Source: Streptomyces platensis (GTDB taxonomy: Bacteria > Actinomycetota > Actinomycetes > Streptomycetales > Streptomycetaceae). Taken from it: a stretch of DNA of 64,000 bases. The position numbers and the translations under genes were made by a program. Below, in pieces: positions 8,413 to 17,191 of this stretch. The stretch is from the NCBI RefSeq assembly GCF_008704855.1, contig NZ_CP023691.1, forward strand, positions 6,820,001-6,884,000. The letters are read 5' to 3'. The notes under the pieces were generated by a model that was given only the letters and a program-made list of their open reading frames with translations, was not told where the DNA came from and searched no databases. Position 1 is the stretch's first letter, and each line of letters opens with the position of its first letter.

Positions 8413-9348
8413 TTAGAAGTACCCCTCGCGCTTGCGGTCCTCCATGGCGGCCTCGGACATCTTGTCGTCGGCCCTCGTTGCGCCCCGCTCGGTCAGCCGG
8501 GACGCGGCGATCTCCGTGATCACGGCCTCGATGGTGTCCGCGTCGGAGTCGACGGCGCCGGTGCAGGACATGTCGCCGACCGTGCGGTAGCGCACCTGCC
8601 GGGTCTCCAGGCTCTCGCCGTCCTTGGGGCCGCCCCACTCACCGGGCGACAGCCACATGCCGTTGCGGGCGAAGACCTCACGCTCGTGGGCGTAGTAGAT
8701 GGCGGGCAGCTCGATCTTCTCGCGGGCTATGTACTGCCACACGTCCAGCTCGGTCCAGTTGGACAGCGGGAAGACCCGGACATGCTCACCGGGGGAGTGC
8801 TTGCCGTTGTAGAGCTGCCACAGCTCGGGACGCTGCCGGCGCGGGTCCCAGCCGCCGAATTCGTCGCGCAGCGAGAACACCCGCTCCTTGGCGCGCGCCT
8901 TCTCCTCGTCCCGGCGGCCGCCGCCGAAGACCGCGTCGAAGCGGCCCTTGTCGATGGCGTCCAGCAGCGGGACGGTCTGGAGCGGGTTACGGGTGCCGTC
9001 GGGGCGCTCGCGCAGCTCACCGCGGTCGATGAAGTCCTGTACGGAGGCGACGTGCAGCCGCAGTCCGTGCCGCTCCACCGTGCGGTCGCGGTAGTCGAGG
9101 ACCTCGGGGAAGTTGTGCCCGGTGTCGACGTGCAGCAGCGAGAACGGCACCGCGGCCGGCGCGAACGCCTTCAGCGCCAGATGCAGCATGACGATGGAGT
9201 CCTTGCCACCGGAGAACAGGATCACCGGCCGCTCGAACTCCCCCGCCACCTCACGGAAGATGTGCACCGCCTCGGACTCCAGCGCGTCCAGGTGCGACAG
9301 CGCGTAGGGGTTGTCGAGGTCGTCGGTCACGGCAGCGGTGGTGGTCAT
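8413..9348 (-). CDS. cysD: Sulfate adenylyltransferase subunit 2 (CysD)
   Basis: A 311-aa catalytic subunit of ATP sulfurylase of the PP-loop family. SGGKDS near residue 45 binds the ATP pyrophosphate, and HVDTGHNFPE follows as in PAPS-reductase relatives. The conserved C-terminus MSEAAMEDRKREGYF is intact, so the length is complete. ATG at 9348 overlaps the cysC stop by ATGA, which favours coupled translation. It works as a heterodimer with CysN. Confidence 0.96.
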   Translation of the reverse strand: MTTTAAVTDDLDNPYALSHLDALESEAVHIFREVAGEFERPVILFSGGKDSIVMLHLALKAFAPAAVPFSLLHVDTGHNFPEVLDYRDRTVERHGLRLHVASVQDFIDRGELRERPDGTRNPLQTVPLLDAIDKGRFDAVFGGGRRDEEKARAKERVFSLRDEFGGWDPRRQRPELWQLYNGKHSPGEHVRVFPLSNWTELDVWQYIAREKIELPAIYYAHEREVFARNGMWLSPGEWGGPKDGESLETRQVRYRTVGDMSCTGAVDSDADTIEAVITEIAASRLTERGATRADDKMSEAAMEDRKREGYF

Positions 9349-9878
9349 GCCAGTCCCCTTTCGGTGAGCAGCGTGTGCAGCGCCGCCGCGGACTCCTGCA
9401 CGGTCTGGGTGTGCGACTCCAGGCGCAGATCGGGCGACTCGGGAGCCTCGTACGGGTCGTCCACGCCGGTGAGCCCGGAGATCTCGCCCGCCGCCTGCTT
9501 GGCGTACAGGCCCTTCACATCCCGCTCGGAGCACACCTCGACGGGCGTGGCCACATGCACCTCCAGGTAGGCGGTGCCCTCGCTCTGGTGGCGCTTGCGC
9601 ACCGCCTCGCGGCTCTCCGTGTACGGCGCGATCACCGGCACCAGCGCCTTGACGCCGTTGCTCGCCAGCAGCTCGGCCACGAAACCGATGCGCTGGACGT
9701 TGGTGTGCCGGTCCGCGCGGCTGAAGCCCAGTCCCGCGGACAGGAACTCGCGGATCTCGTCACCGTCGAGCACCTCGACCCGGTGGCCCTCGCCGCGCAG
9801 CCGGCCGGCCAGCTCGTGCGCGAGGGTCGTCTTGCCCGCGCTCGGCAGACCGGTCAGCCAGATCGTGGCGCCCGTCAT
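9345..9878 (-). CDS. cysC: Adenylylsulfate kinase (CysC)
   Basis: A 177-aa APS kinase. The P-loop GLPSAGKTT is at residues ~7-15, then LDGDEIREFL, GFSRADRHTNV and the lid region ending at LYAKQAAGEI. It phosphorylates APS to PAPS. ATG at 9878 is preceded by CAGGAG at 6 nt and was preferred. An in-frame ATG at 9902, which overlaps the cysH stop as TGATG, would add MTEHQEIS and is a reasonable alternative. If CysH reduces APS directly, this kinase would mainly serve PAPS supply. Confidence 0.95.
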   Translation of the reverse strand: MTGATIWLTGLPSAGKTTLAHELAGRLRGEGHRVEVLDGDEIREFLSAGLGFSRADRHTNVQRIGFVAELLASNGVKALVPVIAPYTESREAVRKRHQSEGTAYLEVHVATPVEVCSERDVKGLYAKQAAGEISGLTGVDDPYEAPESPDLRLESHTQTVQESAAALHTLLTERGLA

Positions 9879-9901
9879 GGATATCTCCTGATGCTCTGTC
9901 A

Positions 9902-10591
9902 TCAGTGCAGCCCGCACTCGGTCTTGTTGCTGCCGGCCCAGCGGCCGGCCCTGGCGTCCTCGCCCTCCAGCACCCGGCGGGTGCAGGGCGCGCAGCCGAC
10001 GGAGGCGTAGCCGTCCGTCAGCAGCGGGTTGGTGAGCACCCCGTGCTCGGCCACGTACGCGTCCACGTCGGCCTGCGTCCAGCGGGCGATCGGCGACACC
10101 TTGACCTTCTGACGCTTCGGGTCCCAGCCGACGACCGGGGTGTTCGCCCGGGTCGGCGACTCGTCCCGGCGCAGCCCCGTCGCCCAGGCGTCGTAGCCGG
10201 CCAGGCCCTCTTCGAGGGGCTTGACCTTCCGCAGCGCGCAGCACAGGTCGGGGTCGCGGTCGTGCAGCTTCGGGCCGTACTCGGCGTCCTGCTCGGCCAC
10301 CGTCTGCACCGGGGTCAGGGTGAGCAGGTTGACGTCCATCACCTCGGCCACCGCATCGCGGGTCCCGAGGGTCTCGGGGAAGTGGTAGCCGGTGTCGAGG
10401 AAGACCACGTCCACGCCGGGGAACGCCCGCGACGCCAGATGCGCGACGACCGCGTCCTCCATCGAGGAGGTGACGCAGAAGCGCGGACCGAAGGTCTCGG
10501 CGGCCCACGTGAGGATCGCCAGTGCGGGCGCGTCCTCCAGGTCACGGCCCGCCTGCTCGGCGAGCTGCTTCAGGTCGGCAGCGTTGGTCAC
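9902..10591 (-). CDS. cysH: APS/PAPS reductase (CysH)
   Basis: A 229-aa thioredoxin-dependent reductase that releases sulfite. TSSMEDAVVAH near residue 37 replaces the PP-loop, and the C-terminal ECGLH holds the catalytic Cys. The Cys pair in DLCCALRK and the CAPC further on form the set that binds a [4Fe-4S] cluster in APS reductases and is missing from E. coli-type PAPS reductases. Preference for APS is therefore likely. GTG at 10591 overlaps the previous stop (GTGA) and has GGAGG 6 nt upstream. A longer frame to 10690 was rejected. Confidence 0.93.
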   Translation of the reverse strand: MTNAADLKQLAEQAGRDLEDAPALAILTWAAETFGPRFCVTSSMEDAVVAHLASRAFPGVDVVFLDTGYHFPETLGTRDAVAEVMDVNLLTLTPVQTVAEQDAEYGPKLHDRDPDLCCALRKVKPLEEGLAGYDAWATGLRRDESPTRANTPVVGWDPKRQKVKVSPIARWTQADVDAYVAEHGVLTNPLLTDGYASVGCAPCTRRVLEGEDARAGRWAGSNKTECGLH

Positions 10592-10776
10592 GACGTACCT
10601 CCGTCGGAAGCGGAAGGGGACTGGCCGGTGGCTCCCGGGGCCAGCAGGCCCAGGAACTTCAGCCGGAACGCGCGGCTGCAGGACCGGCATTCCCAGGCTC
10701 CATGGCCTTCCTCGGAGGGCAGCAGGTCCTCATCGCCGCAGTACGGGCAGTAGAACGGCGCCGCTCGCTCACTCAC
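10588..10776 (-). CDS. Small zinc-ribbon protein in the cys operon
   Basis: A 62-aa protein with two Cys pairs, CPYC near residue 10 and CRSC near residue 30, spaced as in a zinc ribbon. A hydrophobic stretch and a Ser/Gly-rich tail follow. It is coupled on both sides: its GTG start overlaps the cysI stop, and its stop overlaps the cysH start (both GTGA). That placement argues for a real gene with a role in sulfite reduction, such as metal or cofactor handling for CysI or CysH. No biochemical function is known to me. Confidence 0.8.
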   Translation of the reverse strand: MSERAAPFYCPYCGDEDLLPSEEGHGAWECRSCSRAFRLKFLGLLAPGATGQSPSASDGGTS

Positions 10777-12470
10777 TTGAGGGCACCCTCTTCCGCCCGG
10801 GCCGCCCAGGTGGCGAACCGCTCGCCCTCCTCGCGCTGTGCCTCGAAGTTGCGCAGCACCCGCTCGACGTAGTCGGGGAGTTCATCGGCGGTGACCTTCA
10901 GGCCGCGGACCTTGCGGCCGAAGCCGGCCTCCAGGCCCAGCGCGCCGCCCAGGTGCACCTGGTAGCCCTCGACCTGGTTGCCCTCGTCGTCCAGGACCAG
11001 CTGGCCCTTGAGACCGATGTCCGCGACCTGGATACGGGCGCAGGCGTTCGGGCAGCCGTTGAGGTTGATGGTGACCGGCTCCTGGAAGTCCGGCATCCGC
11101 CGCTCCAGCTCGTCGATCAGCGAGGCGCCGCGGCCCTTGGTCTCGACGATCGCGAGCTTGCAGAACTCGATGCCGGTGCAGGCCATCGTGCCGCGCCGGA
11201 ACGGTGAGGGGGTGACCTGGAAGTCCAGCGCCTCCAGCCCGGCGACCAGCGAGTCGACCTGGTCCTGCGTCACATCGAGGATGAGCATCTTCTGCTCGAC
11301 GGTGGTACGCAGCCGGTCCGAGCCGTGCGCGGCGGCCAGTTCGGCGATCTTGGTGAGGGTGGTGCCGTCGACCCGGCCGACGCGCGGGGCGAAGCCCACG
11401 TAGAAGCGGCCGTCCTGCTGCTGGTGCACCCCGATGTGGTCGCGCCACTTGGACGCCGGCTCCTCGGGCGCGGGGCCGTCGGCCAGCTTGCGCTGGAGGT
11501 ACTCGTCCTCCAGCACCTGGCGGAACTTCTCCGGGCCCCAGTCGGCCATCAGGAACTTCAGCCGGGCGCGGGTGCGCAGCCGGCGGTAGCCGTAGTCACG
11601 GAAGATGCCGACGACACCGGCCCAGACGTCCGCGACCTCGTCCAGCGGCACCCAGGTGCCCAGGCGCTGGGCGAGCTTGGGGTTGGTGGACAGCCCGCCG
11701 CCGACCCAGAGGTCGAAGCCGGGGCCGTGCTCGGGGTGGACGACGCCGACGAAGGCCACGTCGTTGATCTCGTGGACCACGTCCTGCACCGGCGAGCCGG
11801 AGATCGCGGTCTTGAACTTGCGCGGCAGGTTGGAGAATTCCTTGCTGCCGATGTAGCGCTCGTGGATCTCGTCGACGGCCGGGGTGCCGTCGATGATCTC
11901 GTCCGCCGCGATCCCGGCCACCGGGGAACCGATGATCACGCGCGGGCAGTCACCGCACGCCTCGGTCGTGGAGAGCCCGACGGCCTCCAGCTTCTCCCAG
12001 ATGGCGGGGACGTCCTCGATGCGGATCCAGTGCAGCTGGATGTTCTGCCGGTCGGTGATGTCCGCGGTGCCGCGGGCGTACTCCTCGGAGACCTCGCCGA
12101 TGGCGCGCAGCTGGGCCACGCTCAGCCGTCCGCCGTCGATGCGCACCCGCAGCATGAAGTGCTTGTCGTCCAGCTCCTCGGGCTCCAGGACCGCGGTCTT
12201 GCCGCCATCGATCCCGGGCTTGCGCTGGGTGTACAGCCCCCACCAACGCATCCGCCCGCGCAGGTCGTTGGGGTCGATCGAGTCGAAACCGGCCTTGGAG
12301 TAGATCGTCTCAATGCGTGTCCGCACATTGAGACCGTCATCGTCCTTCTTGAACTGCTCGTTGCCGTTGAGCGGCGTGAAGTGGCCAACGGCCCACTGGC
12401 CCTCACCGCGGTGGCGTCCGGCCTTGCGGCGGGTCGTGGCAGCTGCGGGGACTTCGGAGGAGGCGGCCAT
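10773..12470 (-). CDS. cysI: Ferredoxin-type sulfite reductase (CysI/Sir)
   Basis: A 565-aa siroheme / [4Fe-4S] reductase converting sulfite to sulfide with six electrons. Two repeated ferredoxin-like halves are visible, with ACGDCPR near residue 170. The cluster and siroheme Cys ligands lie in CTGIEFC and, about 40 residues on, NGCPNAC. Overall size fits the single-subunit ferredoxin-dependent class rather than E. coli CysI. ATG at 12470 has AAGGAC 8 nt upstream. It is the first large gene of the operon. A nitrite reductase of the same family is possible, but the cys genes make sulfite the likely substrate. Confidence 0.94.
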   Translation of the reverse strand: MAASSEVPAAATTRRKAGRHRGEGQWAVGHFTPLNGNEQFKKDDDGLNVRTRIETIYSKAGFDSIDPNDLRGRMRWWGLYTQRKPGIDGGKTAVLEPEELDDKHFMLRVRIDGGRLSVAQLRAIGEVSEEYARGTADITDRQNIQLHWIRIEDVPAIWEKLEAVGLSTTEACGDCPRVIIGSPVAGIAADEIIDGTPAVDEIHERYIGSKEFSNLPRKFKTAISGSPVQDVVHEINDVAFVGVVHPEHGPGFDLWVGGGLSTNPKLAQRLGTWVPLDEVADVWAGVVGIFRDYGYRRLRTRARLKFLMADWGPEKFRQVLEDEYLQRKLADGPAPEEPASKWRDHIGVHQQQDGRFYVGFAPRVGRVDGTTLTKIAELAAAHGSDRLRTTVEQKMLILDVTQDQVDSLVAGLEALDFQVTPSPFRRGTMACTGIEFCKLAIVETKGRGASLIDELERRMPDFQEPVTINLNGCPNACARIQVADIGLKGQLVLDDEGNQVEGYQVHLGGALGLEAGFGRKVRGLKVTADELPDYVERVLRNFEAQREEGERFATWAARAEEGALK

Positions 12471-12682
12471 GGGTGTACGTCCTTCTGGGCGGGCTCAAGG
12501 GATCGGGACCGGTCGCCGGGCACCACGACGACCTGCGCGGACACACCGAAAGGCGGCGCGTGGCAACGCGTCGGGGAGGTCTGCGGGTCAAGGGGTGCCG
12601 GCGCGTCCGCGACGATGGGGACGGCGAGAAATGCGGTGCTGCTGGGTGCTGCCCGGGGCCGAAGGCCCTGGTGGATGCGACC

Positions 12683-12766
12683 TCAGCCCGCCCGACAAAT
12701 GGCGCTGGACATGCGGCCGAGGTCGACGTGCCGCCGACTCACCAAGGCAATTCCAGCTCGAGACAT
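12683..12766 (-). CDS. Leader peptide upstream of cysI
   Basis: A 27-codon ORF reading MSRAGIALVSRRHVDLGRM and ending SSAICRAG. It lies 212 bp upstream of the cysI ATG on the same strand. The SRRHVDLGR...SSAIC core matches a class of short peptides annotated as putative leader peptides in many Streptomyces genomes. A single Cys codon sits four codons before the stop. A GGGCC-TTC-GGCCC hairpin (12656-12668) follows the stop by about 15 nt. Attenuation of the operon by ribosome pausing at this Cys codon is an inference. The ribosome site is weak. Confidence 0.75.
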   Translation of the reverse strand: MSRAGIALVSRRHVDLGRMSSAICRAG

Positions 12767-12858
12767 GACGGAAGCCTGGCACGCCGCTCTCCGGCCAGTC
12801 CACCGTTATCCAGAATTTGGACACCTCCGTCCCGCATCGCGAGACAGTGTGTTGTCGG

Positions 12859-13458
12859 TCACTCCCCGGCAGGGTCGCTGGTCGTGAGCGGACCCGCACC
12901 GGGCCAGGGCCCGGGGGCAGCGGTCTCGGGCTCCTCGTCGACCGTGGTCTCGTACAGCCGGAAGCCGCGCCGCTGGTAGTTGGCCATCGCATGCGGGCCG
13001 TCCAGGCTGCAGGTGTGCACCCACACCCGCTTGGTCGGCGCCCGCCCCGGCCACCGTTCGGCCAGGTCCCAGGCCCGCTCGATTCCATACGCGAGCAGAT
13101 ACCCGCCGATCCGGCGCCCCCGGAATGCCGGGAGGAGTCCGAAGTAGCTGATCTCCACGGAGCCGTCCGCCGCGCCCGTCAGCTCGATGAACCCGGCGGG
13201 CGTGCCGCGCTCGTACGCCACCCAGGTCTCCACCCCCGGCTGCCCGAGGAACTCCGCCCACTGGGTGTACGGCCAGGTCAGCCGGTCGGTCCAGGTGATG
13301 TCCCCACCGACCGCCGTATAGAGGAAGCGGCTGAATTCGGGCGACGGCACCTCGGCTCGGGCGATACGGACGCCCTGCTCGGCCGGCGGCTCCTGGGCGG
13401 GGGAGGCGTCGGCGGGCGAGGTCTGTTCGAGGTACCAGGTGGTGACCGAGAGGCTCAT
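12859..13458 (-). CDS. GNAT family N-acetyltransferase
   Basis: A 199-aa protein with the GNAT core. ISYFGLLPAFRGRRIGGYLL (near residue 115) contains the acetyl-CoA pyrophosphate-binding RGRRIGG, and a C-terminal YQRRGFRLYET strand follows. The acceptor is unknown. Start ATG is at 13458. It lies upstream of the cys leader in the same direction, with ~90 bp between its stop and the leader ATG, so it is not obviously part of that operon. The C-terminal 25 residues are Pro/Gly-rich. Confidence 0.85.
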   Translation of the reverse strand: MSLSVTTWYLEQTSPADASPAQEPPAEQGVRIARAEVPSPEFSRFLYTAVGGDITWTDRLTWPYTQWAEFLGQPGVETWVAYERGTPAGFIELTGAADGSVEISYFGLLPAFRGRRIGGYLLAYGIERAWDLAERWPGRAPTKRVWVHTCSLDGPHAMANYQRRGFRLYETTVDEEPETAAPGPWPGAGPLTTSDPAGE

Positions 13459-13617
13459 GGGGCCAGGACATCACACCGGGCCCGGGGCGGGCGCCGGTCC
13501 GGCGGGGGGAAGTGAGGGGGCCGAACGGACGGCGGCGGCGGACCGTCCCGGATCGTGAGACGCCGGTTCACTTCGTGGGGCGTGGCCGGGCCGCCGGGCC
13601 TCCCCCGCTCCCCGGGG

Positions 13618-14307
13618 TCACCGACCCGGCGGGTGTCCCTGGCCGGATCCCGTCATCCGGGCGAAGACCACCACATTGCCCGCGTAACCGGAGCCCGCCG
13701 CATAGGGGCCGCCGCAGGTCAGGACCCGCAGTTCGGGGCGTCCGGTGGTGCCGTAGACCTTCCGGGAGGGGAACTTCCGCTTGTCGAAGACCTGGATGCC
13801 GTAGACCTCGAAGACCGCGGTCCGTCCGTCCTCGCGGGTCACCCGGATCGTCCGGCCCTTCTCCAGGGCGCCCAGCCCGTAGAAGACCGCGGGCCCGCTG
13901 CGGCTGTCGACGTGGCCGACGAGGACGGCGGTGCCGTTCTCCCCCGGGGTCGGGGCGTTCGCGTACCAGCCCGCCAGCCCGGGGTCCCCGGCCGGCGGGG
14001 CCGTGATGCGGCCGTTCCCGTCCAGGCCCAGCGGCACCAGCGGAGCCGATACATCGAGCGATGGAATCGCCACCCGGGAGGGGGCGGAACGGGGCAGCGG
14101 CGGTGGTGGGGGGCCGTCGGGCGGGAGGTCGCCGGGGAAGAGCGCCGAACCGGCTCCGGGCTGCGGCGGCCCCGCCGCCTCCCCGGTCAGGCCCTGCCGC
14201 ACCATGCCGAGGCCGACGAGAGCGACCAGCGCCAGCACGCCCCACCGGGGCCGATGCGGCACCGCGGGATTCCTGGGCGCCGCTTCCGGCGGGCCTGGCG
14301 GGCTCAT
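13618..14307 (-). CDS. Class F sortase
   Basis: A 229-aa sortase. An N-terminal transmembrane anchor (residues ~23-42) is followed by a Pro-rich linker and the sortase barrel. The catalytic His is in LVGHVDSR, and the Cys is in RVLTCGGPY near residue 202. Class F enzymes are common in actinobacteria and act outside the membrane, but their substrates are mostly unknown. No LPXTG-type substrate gene was recognised beside it. ATG at 14307 has GGAGG 6 nt upstream. The GTG one codon earlier would leave only 3 nt. Confidence 0.88.
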   Translation of the reverse strand: MSPPGPPEAAPRNPAVPHRPRWGVLALVALVGLGMVRQGLTGEAAGPPQPGAGSALFPGDLPPDGPPPPPLPRSAPSRVAIPSLDVSAPLVPLGLDGNGRITAPPAGDPGLAGWYANAPTPGENGTAVLVGHVDSRSGPAVFYGLGALEKGRTIRVTREDGRTAVFEVYGIQVFDKRKFPSRKVYGTTGRPELRVLTCGGPYAAGSGYAGNVVVFARMTGSGQGHPPGR

Positions 14308-14537
14308 CACTCACCTCCCGTGGCCGCGTGCCCGGCAGCGAACGGTCCGCGGTCGGCACGCACGCCGGTGCACACCCCCTAGGGTCTGTCCGCCCCCGGC
14401 CCCGCAGCGACAACAGTCGGCCGAACGGGTGGCGGCGCCGAAGCAGCGCGCCGCGCGCCCGCTCCACCGTGCCCAGGGCCGCTCGGCGGACGGGCGCTCC
14501 CTGGAACGCCGCCCGCCGTACGGCCCCGTACGGCCCG

Positions 14538-15398
14538 CTACTCCTCGTGGAACACCGCACCGGCCAGCCGCTCGACCTGGTCCGGGTCCGGGGCCCAGCA
14601 ATAGAGCATCACCTCGTCCGCGCCGACCTCCCGGCAGGTGGCCACCGCCTCGCGGATCTGCGCCCCTGTGGTGAGCAGGCCGTTCACCACGTGGTCGGCG
14701 AAGCTGTGCGGGGCGTAGTAGGCGCGCACCTCCGCGCGGGCGCGGTCGAGGGTCGGCTTCGGGCCGAGCGCGACATTGACCTGGGCCAGCAGCCGCGGCC
14801 GGCCCGTACGGCCGGCCCGGTCCCAGGCGTCCTCCACCTGACGGAAGAGTCCGCCGATCTGGCGGGGCGGCAGTGCGGCGCCGAGAAAGCCGTCGCCCCA
14901 GCGGGCCACCCGCTCCATCACGGCGGGTACGAACCCACCGAACAGCACCTCGGGCCCGCCGGGCCGCGCCGGGGCGGGGCCGATCGGGCCGACGTCCGCG
15001 GAGAGCGGCTCACCGGACCAGAGGCGCCGCAGCGTCGCCATCTGCGTATCGAGCCGGCGGCCGCGGGTGCGGAGGTCGACGCCGGCGGCCAGATAGTCGT
15101 CCTCGCGGCCGCCGATGCCGATGCCGAGGGTGAAGCGGGAGCCGGAGAGCAGATCGAGGGTGGCGGCCTGCTTGGCGAGCAGCGCCGTGCGGTGCAGCGG
15201 GGCGAGCAGCACCTCGGTCTGGAGCCGGATCCGGGAGGTGGCGCCGGCCAGGGTGGCCAGCGTGATCAGCGGCTCGGGGTTGTCGAACACCAGCCGGTCG
15301 AGGAGGGCGACGGTGCTGAACGGGGTGGCTTCGGCGCGCCGGGCCCAGCTCAGCAGCTGGGTGGGGTCGCCGATGGGAAGGCCAAGGCCTACGGACAT
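14538..15398 (-). CDS. LLM-class (F420/flavin-dependent) oxidoreductase
   Basis: A 286-aa luciferase-like monooxygenase-fold protein. Family hallmarks are MSVGLGLPIGDP at the N-terminus, SGSRFTLGIGIGGREDDY in the middle and VLFGGFVPAVMERVARWGDGF near residue 155. Such actinobacterial proteins usually use F420, sometimes FMN, with unknown substrates. ATG at 15398 has GGAGG 8 nt upstream. The ~230 bp between its stop and the sortase start hold no gene I can support. Confidence 0.88.
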   Translation of the reverse strand: MSVGLGLPIGDPTQLLSWARRAEATPFSTVALLDRLVFDNPEPLITLATLAGATSRIRLQTEVLLAPLHRTALLAKQAATLDLLSGSRFTLGIGIGGREDDYLAAGVDLRTRGRRLDTQMATLRRLWSGEPLSADVGPIGPAPARPGGPEVLFGGFVPAVMERVARWGDGFLGAALPPRQIGGLFRQVEDAWDRAGRTGRPRLLAQVNVALGPKPTLDRARAEVRAYYAPHSFADHVVNGLLTTGAQIREAVATCREVGADEVMLYCWAPDPDQVERLAGAVFHEE

Positions 15399-15468
15399 GG
15401 TGGTGTCCTCCAGAAGGGCATGCGGGCATGCGGAATCACGGATTGTCGTGTCGCCCGCTCGTTCGGCT

Positions 15469-15489
15469 CCGCGCGTGCGGTACGCGCGG
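15469..15489. terminator. GC hairpin between the GAF regulator and LLM genes
   Basis: The perfect 8-bp arms CCGCGCGT and ACGCGCGG are separated by 5 nt. The hairpin lies 150 bp downstream of the GAF regulator stop (minus strand) and before the LLM gene. There is no T-tract, so a terminator function is only suggested by position. Confidence 0.4.
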
Positions 15490-15638
15490 GCTGCTCCCGT
15501 TCTGCGACGGCCTTCTGGAGAGCTGATTCAGAGCGCCGTCACCTTACGAGAGGGCGGCACGGCACCGCATCCGGTTTTTCCGCCCGGTCGGTCGGCCGCT
15601 CCTTCAGCCCCGCCAACCACCGCCGCCGCGCCGCTCCC

Positions 15639-16922
15639 TCAGCCCCGGCGCGCCGCCGCCACCGCGGGCGCCAGCGACTGCGGCAGCAGATGCACGGGCT
15701 GCGGCGGCAGCCGGAGCTCCACCTCCACCCCGTCGGCGAAACGGTAGGGCCGGTGCGCCAGCACACTCGCGAGATGGCGGCGCAGCCGGGACAGCTCGGC
15801 GCGCACCGTGACCGTACGGCTGTCGTCGCCGAACAGGTCCCGGGCGAGTTCGGCGGCGCTGCGACCCTGCGGATGCGCGGCGAGCACGAACAGCAGCTCG
15901 GCATGGCGCGGGGTCAGCTCGTGCGACCAGCTGCCGGCCGGTCCGCTGACGGTGACCGTCGAGCCGTCCCGGCCGCTGACGTCCAGCACCACCCGGCTGG
16001 GCCCGGTGTCCCGCTCCTGCTGCCCGATACGGATCAGCCAGCCGCCGGGCAGCGGCTCCAGGGTGCACATGCCGTAGCGCGGCAGCCACAACGGCCCGGC
16101 CTCGGGCGACTTGGGCAGCGCCACCCGGTCCGGCGGGGTCAGGCCCGTCACCCCCACGACCCAGCCGTGCGGGTCGACGGCCAGCGCCCGTCCGCCGATC
16201 CGTGCCAGCACCGGCGCCGCGCTCGACCGCAGCCGTTCCAGGGTGCGGTGATGACGGGTGCGCAGCTCGCCCTCGGCGAGCCGGGCGACCGCGGACACCA
16301 GCGAGAGGGTGGTGGGGTGGAAGCCGGGCGCCGGGCCGCTGACGTCCACCGTGCCCAACAGCCGCCCGTCGCGCGGGTCGTGGAGCGGCGCCGCGGCACA
16401 GGTCCACTGGTGGTGGCTGCGGACGAAGTGCTCCGCGGAGTGCACCAGCACCGGCCGGCGGGCGACCAGGGCGATGCCGATGGCGTTGGTGCCGACGACG
16501 CCCTCCCGCCAGTCGGCGCCCTTGTCGAAGCCCAGCCGGTCGGCCATCCGGCGGACCGGCGCGCTGCCCTCCCGCCACAGCACCCGGCCCTCGGCGTCGG
16601 TGACCACCATGATCTGCTGCGCGGCATCGGCCGCCGCCAGCAGCCCCTCGTTCAGCACCGGCAGCACCGGGCTCAGCCGGGACATCTGCCGACGGTGCTC
16701 CAACTCCGCGACGGGCAGCGGGTTTTGCTGCTGCTCCCCGTCCGGGTCCACGCCCGAGACCCGCACCCGGCGCCAGGACTCACCGATGACCGCGCGGGGC
16801 GACGGGGCGTCCGACGGTGTCTCGCCCGCGAGTGCGGCCTCCCGGACCGTGGCGAGGCGGTGGGCGGTCACACGGATGTCCTGGGCCGACCAGATGGCAC
16901 TGTCGATCGGTCTGTCGCTCAC
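15639..16922 (-). CDS. GAF-domain transcriptional regulator with C-terminal winged helix
   Basis: A 427-aa protein. Residues ~30-290 resemble the sensory part of AcoR-like activators: ESWRRVRVSGVD, then a GAF-type domain with GFDKGADWREGVVGTNAIG. There is no AAA+ sigma54 domain. Instead the last ~110 residues (ELTPRHAELLFVLAAHPQGRSAAELA...) look like a winged-helix DNA-binding domain. GTG at 16922 with GGAG 6 nt upstream was chosen over a longer frame from 16994. It is divergent from the gene at 17192, and its ligand is unknown. Confidence 0.85.
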   Translation of the reverse strand: MSDRPIDSAIWSAQDIRVTAHRLATVREAALAGETPSDAPSPRAVIGESWRRVRVSGVDPDGEQQQNPLPVAELEHRRQMSRLSPVLPVLNEGLLAAADAAQQIMVVTDAEGRVLWREGSAPVRRMADRLGFDKGADWREGVVGTNAIGIALVARRPVLVHSAEHFVRSHHQWTCAAAPLHDPRDGRLLGTVDVSGPAPGFHPTTLSLVSAVARLAEGELRTRHHRTLERLRSSAAPVLARIGGRALAVDPHGWVVGVTGLTPPDRVALPKSPEAGPLWLPRYGMCTLEPLPGGWLIRIGQQERDTGPSRVVLDVSGRDGSTVTVSGPAGSWSHELTPRHAELLFVLAAHPQGRSAAELARDLFGDDSRTVTVRAELSRLRRHLASVLAHRPYRFADGVEVELRLPPQPVHLLPQSLAPAVAAARRG

Positions 16923-17191
16923 ACTGCTCTCCGTTGCGCACTGTCCCCGGGTGCTGCCCGTCGTGCCGTCACCAGGCCGTCCTGGAAGGGCCATTGTTCA
17001 GGTCCGGACCGGCGCACTGCAACGGACTGCAACCGTTGTGGCCTATGACGCGTTCCCGGGAATCTTGGCGGAGCGGCCGATGGTGCCCCGCCACCGCGGG
17101 TTCGCCGGACACCCGTCGGGGAACCACCGGTGAGGGCCGGGATGCCATCGGCCGCCGTGCGATGTCGGCAGTGCGGGGGAGGGGGCGCACC

